From assembly GCF_030867095.1 (NCBI RefSeq), contig NC_081824.1, forward strand, positions 236,866,719 to 236,930,718: a DNA stretch of 64,000 bases. The letters are read 5' to 3'. Positions 32,506 to 43,119 of this stretch are shown piece after piece. A model generated the notes under the pieces. That model saw only the letters and a list, made by a program, of their open reading frames with translations, was not told the origin of the DNA and searched no databases. The stretch comes from Alligator mississippiensis (Eukaryota; Chordata; Crocodylia; Alligatoridae). The first letter of the stretch is position 1. Every line of letters begins with the position of its first letter. Both the position numbers and the translations under genes were made by a program.

Positions 32506-34310
32506 ACATTTAGGCAAATATGGCCTGTAAGCATAATTTCAAAATGAAAAATAAAATGTTTTGTTTAGAAAATATCCAAACATTTCAACTTTTATACTGC
32601 AAGCGTTTAATTAGGGTGGCTCCTAAGTGCTGCCCTAATTAAAGTGGGCCCCTTGTCTCCCATCCTGGAACACGTGTAAAGACACCCTGTAAATTACATT
32701 GTACCAGCAGTAACCCTGGAGGGAATTGTGGCTCTGAAAGAGGGACAATCCATGCCTATTTGTCTTTGCTTCAGGAGCTTAATGTGCTCCTGACCCCACT
32801 TCGTCAGTTTGCACTGTGGTCTACCCTATATGAGGCTGACAGGTAGGTCCTTCCTTTGGCAAGAAGGGGAACATAGAGGGTGCAAAGAGCTTTATCTAGA
32901 AGCTATATCTATATCGACTAGCTATATCTATATCTAGTCAAACACATATAAAGGCATTCTCAGAATCACAGCCAAGCAGAGAGGCTATTCCTCTTTTCAA
33001 GCCAACATGCAGTTCACATATTGCAGGGGCTACCTTGTGCTTCATCACCACCATGCTCAGCATTAGATTTTTTAACACAGCTTCTCTGCTCTAATAGAGC
33101 AGTGCAGCATATGTATTGTCATGAACCCACCCCAAAAGCAGGAATGATTTGGGGGTTTAGAGCGTCTCCTACAGAGACAGCTCTCCCAAGTTTAATTTCA
33201 TTAGCCTCAAGTTTGGTTTTGTTCAAAAGCCAGCATTAAGCTATATTTGTTTATGTCATTTTTGCCACCATCTCTATGAATTATGCCATGTTGTCTGTAT
33301 GTATTTTTACATATATATCTGGGGACATATATTAATCAAAGGTTATGGCTAGATCTTTAATTTAGAGCTGTTATTATCAAAGAACCAGGGGAATGCCTAC
33401 TTAAGGAAAAGAGAGAAGATGAAACTGCTAAGTATTTCTTGCTTAGGGCTGCCAAGTCTATTTGAATCTATTCCGGGAGGTTTCATCACATGATGTAACA
33501 ACATTAATGACTGATCTGCTGTACTCTAAAACTCATTCACTATGGAAGGCAAATGCACATTACTATTAAAAAACCCACTGGACTACTGTATAAATTGGAG
33601 TCAACGTTTAATATTTATTTTAATGAATGCCCTATCATTTATCTCCCAGGTGACACACAGCAGTTCCCTGTTCTTGCTCACTGTGTTACCAGGGAAAGAG
33701 CAGTTGCCACTCCCAAACACAGGCAGAAAGAGCTACTCTTGGGATGGGTGCCTAAAGTATTATTTACCTGTAATGGGAAAATCAGGCCTACAATAAAGAA
33801 AGCACCTCAGGGAGATGGGTAATTAACTAGGGCTATTCCAAATGCCTCAGGAAAGAAGGACATTTCTGGAGAATTTTGAGATGGAATATTGCAATAGTGC
33901 AATACAAGACAAATACCACCATATATTGTAATATTTTGTGACATAAAAGCGGACTATATAAGGAAGGTTATGGCACACAACTCAAGGTAGTTTGTGCAAC
34001 TAGTTTGGGAAGAGCAGCTACCTTGCTGTTATTTGGAAGGCCTGGCATATTCCCTACATTTATTGCAGAAATAAAACCAGGAAGCTGTTAGGTACTGCTT
34101 ATATTAAGAAATACAACCTAGATCCCTGGGCTTTGCACTGCAACATGGCTACATCTAAGTTATCCAGCTCACAATATTTTCTTGCTTCAACACCTCCATG
34201 TGCCTTTTATGCCTGGTCTGACTGCTTTTGTTCCTTCTGTTCAACGTGCAAACAAGGCCACTAGGGGAAGCCATATGGACTGATTTCTCCAGTCTCCAAA
34301 TGATATGCAG
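32506..34310. other. Unassigned interval
   Basis: It holds a short tandem GCTATATCTATATC(G/T)A(C)TAG array at about 32,900-32,940. No gene or transposon end recognised. Confidence 0.45.
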
Positions 34311-35800
34311 TAGGGCTGTGTGAAATTTTGCCGGGTGTTTCGTGCTCAAAACAGTGACATCAAAACGAAACAAAGGCTTCAAAACAGCTTTGAAACAAAA
34401 CAAGGGCACTCGAAATGTTTCGAAATGTTTTGAGTTTTGAAGCCGAACTTACTTGGCTTCAGTGCCAGCAGCGGCAGCCTCCTCATGGCAGGAGGGCTGC
34501 ACTGGACTCCTCACGGGGATGCAAGCCCCCGGATCTGCGTGCTGTGCGGGCCGGGAGCGATCCAGGGCCCTTTTTCCATGCCACGGGCTGTGGCCAGCAG
34601 CCCGGACACACTGGGTCGGAGAAAGCAGGCGACACGCTAGAATTAGGCACGGACACTTAGTGGTTGATTCAAGATTGTTTACTTACACTGTAGATAGTCG
34701 CGGTGTAGGCTGGAAAGTTTCCCAGGTAAAGCTCCGCTTAAATCCCCGTTTGAGGACTCAGACAAAACTCTCACTCTCATGGAGTTGTCGAGGCTCCGTG
34801 GATCCTTGTTTGCGCGCAGGGAAGAGGGATACGTCGAGGATTACGCTCGGCGACGGGGAGAAGAATCGATAGGTGATCAGTCTATCGATCAGCAGCCTCA
34901 GGTCAAATCTCCATAGAGGCACTCTGCAGCATGCTCAAAGTTCTCCGACTTGGGCAGAAACCACCCAAGCCTCTTATACGGCTAGCAAGCCAATCGCTAG
35001 CCGCCACGTGGGAATAATTTAAAAACAACCAATAATGGGGCTCGAATTTAAATACAAATGGCGGGAACTCCTTGCAACGTGCATTTCTATGCTGCAAAGA
35101 AGAAATGCACCCTGCAAAGAAAGCTTCAAATGGCGGGAAAATAATTCAGTGGTGCCAAAGCACACACAAAAACAAAAATCACACCTTTGGGTTGTGACAC
35201 GTGCTAAATGAGAGGAGGCTGCTGCTGCCACCTGGGTTTGGTGGCAGCAGCACTTTTCCCTGGCACGGGATGTGGGCTGTGCCCAGCGCCAGTTCCAGGT
35301 GGCAGCTTGAGCCTCCTCTCATATAGTACACAGATCTGGGGCTTGCACCCCCGGAAGGAGTCTGGCACAGCCCAGCAGACCTCCCAGGGGTGCAAGCCCC
35401 TGGATCTGTGCCCCAGATGAGAGGAGGATGCCTCTCCACCCTGGGACCGGTGCTGGGTGCAGGCTGTGCCTAGCACTGGAGAAGATTGCTGCTGCCACCT
35501 CTCCTAGGTGGCAGTGGCAGCCTGAACCTCCTGTCATCCGGCATACAGATCCGGGGGCTCGGACCCCCAGGAGAGCTGCTGGGCTGTGCTGGACTCCTCC
35601 CGGGGGTGCGAGCTCCCAGATCTGTGTGCCGGATGAGACGAGGCTCAGGCTGTTGCTGCTGCCTGGGACAGGTGGCAGCAGCAATCTTCTCCGGTGTTGG
35701 GCTTAGCTCATGCCCAGCACTGGTTGCAGGTGGAAGAGACAGCCTTCTCTCATTGAGGTGCAGATCCGGGGGCTCTCACCCCCAGGAGGGCTGCCAGGCT
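34311..35800 (+). mobile_element. hAT element, family B, with nested LTR-Y
   Basis: The left end TAGGGCTGTGTGAAAT is followed by GACATCAAAACGAAACAAAG and GCTTCAAAACAGC, the same opening as the complete family B element at 58,852. The GC-rich interior has several units built on CTGCTGCCACCTGGG, GCACAGATCTGGGG and GGGCTGTGCCAGACTCC-like blocks. A solo LTR is nested at 34,543-35,199. The right end was not found: the sequence passes into a CR1 fragment near 35,800, so the element is probably truncated there. No transposase is encoded, so it is non-autonomous. Confidence 0.7.
34543..35199 (-). mobile_element. Solo LTR, family Y, copy 2
   Basis: 657 bp on minus, from TGTCACAACCC (35,199) to CCCGCACA (34,543). 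It is flanked by an exact 5-bp duplication CGTGC (34,538-34,542 and 35,200-35,204). Removing it rejoins the surrounding hAT-B repeat unit cleanly across GCACGCAGATCCGGG. The minus-strand promoter has CACGTG at 35,005-35,010, CCAAT at 34,990-34,994 and a TATA-like box at 34,972-34,979. About 100 bp shorter than copy 1. Confidence 0.92.
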
Positions 35801-36330
35801 GTTCCCTAACTCAGTCCTCCCTGACCCTATCCCTGGCGGAGTGTCTCCTGAGTCTGTCCTGAATCTCAGTAGGGGAGTCCCAGTCCCTGCACAAAAAAAT
35901 GGAGGCAAAGAAATTGTTAAAGAGGTCTGCTTTCTCCTCTGGTGCAACCACCAGATTGCCAAGCATATCCTGCAGGGGCCCCACATTACCCGGTACCTTC
36001 TTCATGCTCCCTATGTATTTAAAAAAGAATTTTTTGTTATCCTTGATGCTAGCCTTAGTTCCATGTCTGCCTTAGCTTTCCTAACAGCCCCCCTACAGAC
36101 CCAAGCGGTGGAGGTATACTCCTCTTTGGTGATAGTCCCTCCCTTCCACTGGGTGTACACCTCCTTTTTGGCAATCAGGCATTTCCGAATGCCCTTGGTG
36201 AGCCAGGGGGTCACCTGGGCATTTGGGAAGGTCTCAGTCTGGCCCAATCTTTCACTTCTATTCCTTGAGCAGTGCATCTCTACCTGTTATTGGCTTCAGC
36301 CAGCGCACTCTTGCTCTCTAATTGTGCTTT
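35800..36330 (-). mobile_element. CR1 fragment, start of reverse transcriptase region
   Basis: Read on minus: TPWLTKGIRKCLIAKK, EVYTQWKGGTITKEEY, VRKAKADMELRLAS, then GNVGPLQDMLGN and EEKADLFNNFFASIF. This is the linker between endonuclease and reverse transcriptase. A frameshift lies near 36,010. Neither end of the element is present; the left end abuts the hAT-B remnant. Confidence 0.8.
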
Positions 36331-36791
36331 GTCTCTAGCCTTCTGTTAACAGTTCTTCAGCTCTCTTGCTAGCCTTCAGTTTCCCATCCTTTTCCTTGGG
36401 CCTGCAGTCACCACCTATCATCGGTCTCTGCAGTTCTGTGCTTTTAATTGGTTGCTTTTAACTCGCTGTTTTTTAAACATTTAGACCTTAAAAAAAAATA
36501 AAGGTCAAAAACGTTTCCACCTTTAGTCTCTCCTCACTTAGGGTCTATTGTAACCACCCCAGTCCCTCTCTCTCTGCCCCTCAAGCCTATAGCTTTTGGC
36601 TCCAAGCCCACTTAACGAACTCTCAGCACCTTCCCCAGGGTGCTCCTCCTGGTTTCCACACTCTGCTTCTAGCCACACCATGCTTGTCGGCCAACACAAA
36701 CTCAGAGAGAAACATAAACAAGTCATGTCTGTGAAACTCTCTCTGCAAAACTCCTTTTTCTCCAAGCATCTGGGCCTGAATACTTATCTAG
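36331..36791. other. Unassigned interval
   Basis: Mostly CT-rich sequence with a short A-run near 36,490. Nothing supported. Confidence 0.4.
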
Positions 36792-36799
36792 GCAGTCAC

Positions 36800-38836
36800 T
36801 AGGGCTGTGCGAAGCTTCAGGTGCTGATTTGATTTGAAGGAGATTCGGCCCGATTCAGTGTCCGAATCTCTGAATCTGAATCAAATCAGGAGACCAATTA
36901 AAAAGTCCAAATCAATTCAAAGCTCTATGAACTGATCTGGAAAAGATTCAGAGAGCTTTGGCAATTTGGGCAGTCCCCGCTGGCTGCAGCAGGGAGCTGG
37001 ACCCAGACTCCGTGCTGGTAAGTAGGGGGTGGGAGGGGAGGGAGGGCTGGAGGACAGGGGAGGGGACCATGGTGGGGACCCCTGCCAGGCCCCATCCCCT
37101 GCCTGCTTCCCCAGCCCCCCTGAGTGCCCTGCAACCCTTGCCCACTCTCCTAGCCCCCCATGGCTGCTCTGCCTGCCCCAGCTCCTGGCTCTTAAAATCC
37201 CTGACTCACTGGCTGCTGCCAGGTGTGTGTGTGGGGGCAATCCCTACCATCCCCTACTGCCCCATGCCATGTGGGGGGCTCTGCCACTAGCCCCCAACCC
37301 CCACCTGCTTTCCCAGCCTCTCCCCCCCATTGCTGTCCCTCCTGCCCCAGCTCTCAGCCCTTTAAAAAAAAAAAGAAAAAGCCCCCACTCACTGGATGCT
37401 GCAGTGGCCTCAGGGCTTCTGTGGCCTTGTGGCAGAGCCCCCCATGCAGTGCAGGGCAGTGTGGGGCAGCGGGGATCACCCCCCTGCCTGGCAGCAGCCG
37501 GTGAATTGGGGCTTTTTTTTTTAAAGGACTGGAAGCTGAGGTGGGCGGGACACCCATGGGTGGATGTCACAGAGCACTGGGGTGCCCTGCTCCCAAAGAG
37601 GGGAAACTGCTAGGGAGGAAGCCCTAGCAGGGAATAAAGAGCCCAGCTGTTGGTTGCCAGGGCAACCAGAGAAGGTCAGCTGAACAGAAGGGGCAGGGCC
37701 TGGCTCCCTTTATAAACTCTAGGAGCCGAGACCAGAGGCAGTTCCCTGCTAGCAGTTCAGAAGGAAGGAGCTCTTTTTTGCAGAAGAGAGGAGAAGCCTG
37801 CTGAAGAAGCAGCACAGGACATGGCTGTGGGATGAAGAATCCTGGTAGGCAAAGAGTGACTATAGCTGGGCAGTTTATGTTTAAGTTATAGCCAAGAGGC
37901 TGGAGTTTGTGTTGCTATTTGTTACACTAGTGGTTTGGGAGAGGCTATTAGGGGTTGGAGGAGGCCCCATAGGGGACTCATGGTGGAGTGTGAGGACCCT
38001 AGCACCAGTGAGGGTGCAGCATTTGGGGTGCATAGACCCCAGCCCCAGAGAGGGGTGGTTGAGAAGCCCCAGAGAAGGTGGCAGCATTACTGAGAAGGCC
38101 CCAGAGAGGGCAGTGTTACTGAGGAGCCCCAGAGGGGGGGAAGCCTTATGGAGAAGCCCCAGTGTGGGCACAGTGAGCCCTGGAGAGGGGGCAGCATTAT
38201 TGAGAAACCCCAGAGAAGGGGCAGTGGCTGAGAAGTCCCAGTGTGGACGTGGAAGCCCCAGAGAGGGGGCAGCATTGTTGGTGAGGCCCAGAGAAGATGG
38301 CACAGAGTGAGATAGGGCTCTCCCTGGCCCTAGCGTTGGAGAGGGTGCGTATCAAAGGAAGGAAGGCCTGGAGAGGACAAAGTGGGGCCAGACTGTTATA
38401 GGACTGAGACACAATGGCTATTCTGTTGGTGAGGTGTGGACTGCGGTGTAGGGGAGGAAGCGGAGCTGCGGATACACTGCCCCACTGCCAGGGGGTGCTA
38501 AGGGCAGCCTCTTGCTAATTAATATCAATTGCTTAATTAACAGCAAGGCATGGCAGATGAGAAGGCGGGCGGCTGCCCCAGGAACAGGTGTGCAGGCCAC
38601 GTTTAACTCAGCCCAGAGTGGATACCTGTTACAGTGGGGCTGGGAGAGCAGGCAGGGGTCAGAGGACTCATGGCAGAGCAGGCATGGGATGGGGCCAATT
38701 TGGAGAATTGGATGATTTGGCTACGGCCGAATCTCTGAATCGGATTCGGCTGAATTGATTTGAAACAGTGATTCAAATCACTGTCCCCTGAATTGGCCAA
38801 ATCCAAAGCGAATACTAGCCACTTCACACAGGCCTA
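36800..38836 (+). mobile_element. hAT element, family A, with nested LTR-X
   Basis: The left terminus is TAGGGCTGTGCGAAG. The right terminus read in reverse is TAGGCCTGTGTGAAG. The 8-bp flanks GCAGTCAC (36,792-36,799) and GCAGTCGC (38,837-38,844) match at seven of eight positions, the hAT target length. Subterminal regions carry repeated GATTCGG, CGAATCTCTGAATC and CAAATC units. A solo LTR occupies 37,565-38,633. Without it the element is about 960 bp with no transposase, so it depended on one supplied in trans. Confidence 0.85.
37565..38633 (+). mobile_element. Solo LTR, family X, copy 2
   Basis: 1,069 bp from TGTCACAGAGCACTG to CCTGTTACA. The 5-bp flanks GTGGA (37,560-37,564) and GTGGG (38,634-38,638) match at four of five. 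TATAAA is at 37,711-37,716. The GC-rich minisatellite is at 38,040-38,300. It matches the 4,853-5,981 copy along its length in opposite orientation. Confidence 0.85.
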
Positions 38837-38844
38837 GCAGTCGC

Positions 38845-40156
38845 CAGGTTCCCTTTCCGTAATGGGGCAGAGGGATTCTTTTTTACCAGGCTGATTGTTT
38901 TGCAGCCTGCCTCTCTGGGGCCTGCACCTGCAGCTTGCCTCTCTGCAAGCAGACTAAAAGCTCTGCAACCAGCTTCTCTACAAGTTGCACTCTACAGCCT
39001 GGCTTCTGTTGCACTGCACCTACTCCACCCAAGTAACAGGGATTGGGGGCCCCTATTACACCATACAGTTCACTCTGTTAGGGGTCAGGGAGGGGGACAG
39101 GGAGGAGTGGGCTTGGGTGCCAAATATCAGTGCCACAGTGAGAAGACAATGAATTTGAAGATGCAAAGATAGGCAAGCAAGGTCCTTCCTAGCTGACTGA
39201 CAATAAAGGAATAGGCAGAGGGACTAAGACTTCTGGTGCCCAAAAACAAAACTTCTGTGGAATGAACGATTTGTGTGCTAGCTTCCAGCTGTCATACACA
39301 GGCCTGTTTAGGAAATTCAACAGGAAAAGGAGTTTGAAAATTCAGCCCTTCAGGAGGAATTGCTGTCCATCCAGGAATGAAGTAATAGGACCTTTGTTTC
39401 TGCTTTGGATTCCTTGAATTTACCCACAGGTTACTCCAAATACCTAGAAAAACAGCATTCACATTTAAAAATAGAGTGGAAAACTGGATGCTTATAAAAT
39501 AAGCAAACAGTAGTTAAAACAGAAACTACATTTTCTTAATTCCCCCTTCACACAGGTGGTATCTGTGCTTTGGTTTCTCTACCAGTGTAGTCTGCAGTAC
39601 CCCCTTATATTATACAGAACAGTATGCTATGTAACCTGCCACATACACACTTTTGGGCACACAAGAATCTACAAAGGTTGGACTGTGGAGTGATTTACAA
39701 GGCAAAATATCATTGGGTGAGTCTGAGAGTTTGAATAAAGTCAGATTTTTTTTTTTAGGAAACGTACTTCTAACAAGAAAAAAACCTACACGGGGGGGGG
39801 GGGGGGGGAAACCACCTGAGGGAGCCCCAAACTACCTAAACATAATAAAAAATGTGAAAGTAGAAACACCGAATCCAACTACAGGAACAACATTGCTGGA
39901 GTCAGTAGGATTCTATCAGTAAGGCCCCAGGAGGAGTCAGGCTTTATTTGCTACTTTGCCTCACCAGGTTAATACGTTGGCTCAAACCAGCATCAGAGAG
40001 GAGTGAATTGGGGCCATCATTTGCCAAGGACCTGTAAATGCAATATTCTACTGAGACAAACAGCAAAAACCAACTTCTCTCAGGAAGGAAGTTCATTGCC
40101 CTAGTAGCAACTAATCTTTGGTTTTTATTGAAGGGGCAGGGCAAGCAGGTACAATG
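38845..40156. other. Unassigned interval
   Basis: Contains a G17 run at 39,792-39,808. No gene recognised. Confidence 0.45.
39792..39808. repeat. Poly-G tract (G17)
   Basis: Seventeen consecutive G. Confidence 0.95.
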
Positions 40157-40164
40157 GGCCAATA

Positions 40165-40565
40165 CAGAGGTCTCAAAGTAAAATGAATTGGTGGGCCAGA
40201 TTCTGACTGTGGGGCTTTTTGTGGGCCACATATAGCCCCATGGAGTCTTTTGGCATAGCTGTGAGGCCATTGTATTGGCACCAGCAGATAAGGACTTAAT
40301 GCTGCTGCCAGTCAACCTGCTTCACCAACTGCTACTAATTTTAGCAGACAATGGTGACTAGAACTCCTAAATTCAGTGGTGGTCTTCATTCTCTGAGTTC
40401 TGGTTCTGTGGCTACAGCAGCTCTAGTCTGTGGCAATGGGAGTTAAGTGGCAATACCAATCCTAAATCCCTTGCTGCTGGTGGCTGCAAGCAGAAGCCCA
40501 GAAGGTCTGGTGGTCCACCTCCACAGTCTGGATCCAGTCTGTAAGCCATATTTTTGACACCCCAG
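40165..40565. mobile_element. Short non-autonomous hAT (Charlie/MER5 type ends)
   Basis: 401 bp. The left end CAGAGGTCTCAAAG and the right end read in reverse CTGGGGTGTCAAAA follow the CAGGGGTGTCAAAC pattern of hAT-Charlie ends. The 8-bp flanks GGCCAATA (40,157-40,164) and GGCTAACA (40,566-40,573) agree at six of eight. The interior has GGGCCAGATTCTGAC and GTGGGCCACATATAGCC. A related left end opens at 63,743. Confidence 0.75.
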
Positions 40566-40639
40566 GGCTAACAAAACCAACCATTCCTGGAGAGCTAGGT
40601 TTTCTACTTGACTGTGCCACAGGCTGCTGGGTGATCTTA

Positions 40640-40945
40640 AGGCCTTGTTACACCTTACACACTGTGAGCTGTGCAGATGTTGATCAGTGTAGGTATGTAT
40701 GCATGTGCAGTAATGCTCCATAATTACAGCGTGTTAAGTTTAGTACCTGTAATAACAGGTATTAACTTAATGCACCGTAATTGGTACTACTGCGTGGTAG
40801 TGCTAGTGCACGTCTTAGGTGATACTAATGCGCAGTAGACTAATTCCACTGCACATTCATGAAATAGCATGGCTTTCGCTGTGATACACTAATGCACAGT
40901 AGAATTAGTCTCCTGTGCTTCCCGCATCTCATGTAGACGCACCCT
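40640..40945. mobile_element. MITE-like element, CAGTAGACTAATT family
   Basis: The interior has AATGCGCAGTAGACTAATTC and ATGCACAGTAGAATTAGTC, which match the body of the 48,075 MITE (TGTGCAGTAGACTAATT). The right end CATGTAGACGCACCCT has the same style as other MITE ends here. The left end is weak. Confidence 0.5.
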
Positions 40946-42430
40946 GCTAGTGCTAGCTTGAGCTTGGAGCAATTGCCCTTCAGGCCAGCACGGGCTTGGA
41001 GGACTGAAAGATATGAATCCCTCCCCCTCCCATTCTGGGCTTCTCTTGCATCCCCAGAGTTTCCCCCTGCCCATGAGGGTGCCTCCCTGGCTCCTGCCTC
41101 CCCACCTGCCAGGGCATTATTTACTTGTGGCTGTCCAGGCTGTCTGTCCCAGGGAGCAGGCAGGGAAATGTTAATTTGACTGCTTGGCCACCACTGTTGC
41201 TGGGCTCTTTGCAGCAGCAGCTGGGCAGGCAGGTTAACCCTTCCCTGCCTGCTCCCCAGGACAGACAAATAAGCAAGGGGCAGGCTAAGGGTCAGTGAGT
41301 GGGGATTTGGGGTACTGGGGAGGGTGGGCCTGATGCAGGCCATCAGGAGAGGGTGGTGGGTGGGGTATTTATACTACGATGTAGCCTAGAGTGGCTCCAT
41401 TTTAGTGCAACATGAGATGGGTAGTATGGATCAGAGATAATCCTGCCTTGAAGTAGTGTAACTTTGAGTCATGTAACACGTGTTTAAAACCAGTTTCAGG
41501 TGCTAATGTGCAGACAATCCAAGGGTTAAGAGCTCCAGGAACAGCCTGAAATTATTGTGTAACAAGGCTCTTAGGCAAGCCACTTTATTCCTCAGTAACT
41601 TCCCTGTCTGCTTCCTTTGCAGACTGCTTGAGAACTGTAGATATAAAATCTCATATGGTATAGTGTAACAGGTCACTCTTGCTGTAGACAATTCCACTGG
41701 CCTCTTGCTTTGAACAGCAATAAAGCTCATACCAGGAAACCATCTCTGTGAAGAGTTCCAGTGGAAAAAGGAGGCCACGAATCTTTAACATACCCCTTAA
41801 ACAATTTCCGGCCTTGTAATACATATTCTTGCATCAAATACAGATGTATTTAAGATTTATTTGCCCTAATGTGTTAGCTGGCAGTATTTTCTGTTGCATA
41901 ATGGTTGGTGTAAGTGGAACTTTCAGATGTAGTGCCATGAATACATTTGTGATTCACTTCTGATCCTGAGTTACAAACCAGCTACTTTCAGTCTCACATA
42001 TGCCGAGGGAGTTCTAGCCAATTCAAACTTCCTTATGTATCTGAACTGAGTTAGGAAAGCCCTGAATCAACACTAATGCTCCTTATTTCAGCCAAATACA
42101 TATAAAACAGGCATTTCAGCACATGGAAAGTGTATGCCCTATGAATTCTTTGTTGTCTTAAAGTCTGAATGTCAGTCCTTATGCTGTAAGCATGAAGTCC
42201 TTTCCAATTTCAAGTCAAGACTTGAATTTGTAGATGTCCCCCAAGGAAATGATTACAAATACAAAGATACTGAGCAGTTTCCCACCCAACTCCCATACTC
42301 TAGTTGCACCACTGGAACACCTCAGAATCTCTGCAGATTAAATTACCATAAAAATAAGACTCACTGCTCTTCTTAAAAATGCCTTTTCTTTGCGTGGGGG
42401 GGGGGGGTCACAAATGGGTCAAATTGATGG
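40946..42430. other. Unassigned interval
   Basis: No gene or clear repeat. A G12 run is at 42,396-42,407. Confidence 0.45.
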
Positions 42431-42439
42431 CAATAGAGC

Positions 42440-43112
42440 TCCAAGTCCTTTATTCATCCAGGCCTTTGTTTGCCTTAAGCAGTGAATAGGCATGTACCTC
42501 AAATCTTTCATGAAGAAAGAAAGATGGAGAAGGTGACCTTGGACAAGATGGTACCCACTGGGGCACTGAGGGAACTTCTCAAACCTTGACTGGAGGGGCT
42601 GAAGCTTCATTTTGGGCATGAGCCCCTGGAGGAGGCAGGATGGTGTGAAATCCCAGAGTCCCAGGATGAGCTGCCTCATGTCTCCAAAGAAAACTCCTCA
42701 CTCTAGAGGTGGCCAAAAGAAGAGGCACCTGGTAGAGTGGTAATTGTTAGTGAGCTGGATGTATAGGACCTATTTTGGGAGCCAGTTTTCAGGCATCCTT
42801 ATAACATCTTGTCTGGTGGAGCTGGTGCCATATGAATGTGGCTTCAATGCTGGAGGAGTTTGCTTGAGCCATTTTTCTGTCCTTCCAATGAATATGAAGG
42901 ATTTCCTACAGAGATTGCTGATGGTAATATTCCAGGGCTTTCAGTTATTTCCAATATGTTATCCAAGTTTTAGACCCATAGAACAGGGTAGGGATGACAA
43001 CAGCTTGGTAAGCAAGAAGTTTGATTTTGGTCCTGCTATCATGATCATCAAAGACTTGATTTCAGAGATGTCCAAAGGCAGCACAAGCAGATTTTATCCA
43101 GTGTTGAATATT
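42440..43112 (-). mobile_element. CFDP2-like LINE, reverse transcriptase C-terminal part
   Basis: Read on minus: INHWIKSACAAFGHL-like, DSRTKIKLLAYQAVVIPTLF, YGSKTWITYWK, LKALEYYHQQSL, then SSSIEATFIWHQLHQTRC. These are the blocks that follow the catalytic core in LINEs whose endonuclease resembles the CFDP2 protein. Many stops. The matching endonuclease lies at 45,100-45,700, with a CR1 inserted between them and the central reverse transcriptase missing. The clade is not assigned. Confidence 0.75.
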
Positions 43113-43119
43113 GTTTTCT

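Noticed and set aside
34311..35199. Single large ERV between repeat blocks
   Set aside because: The 5-bp duplication and rejoined host unit show a solo LTR inside a hAT; there is no gag, pol or env sequence.
37029..37613. 194-codon Pro-rich frame
   Set aside because: GC-rich core of hAT-A; low complexity, many overlapping frames.
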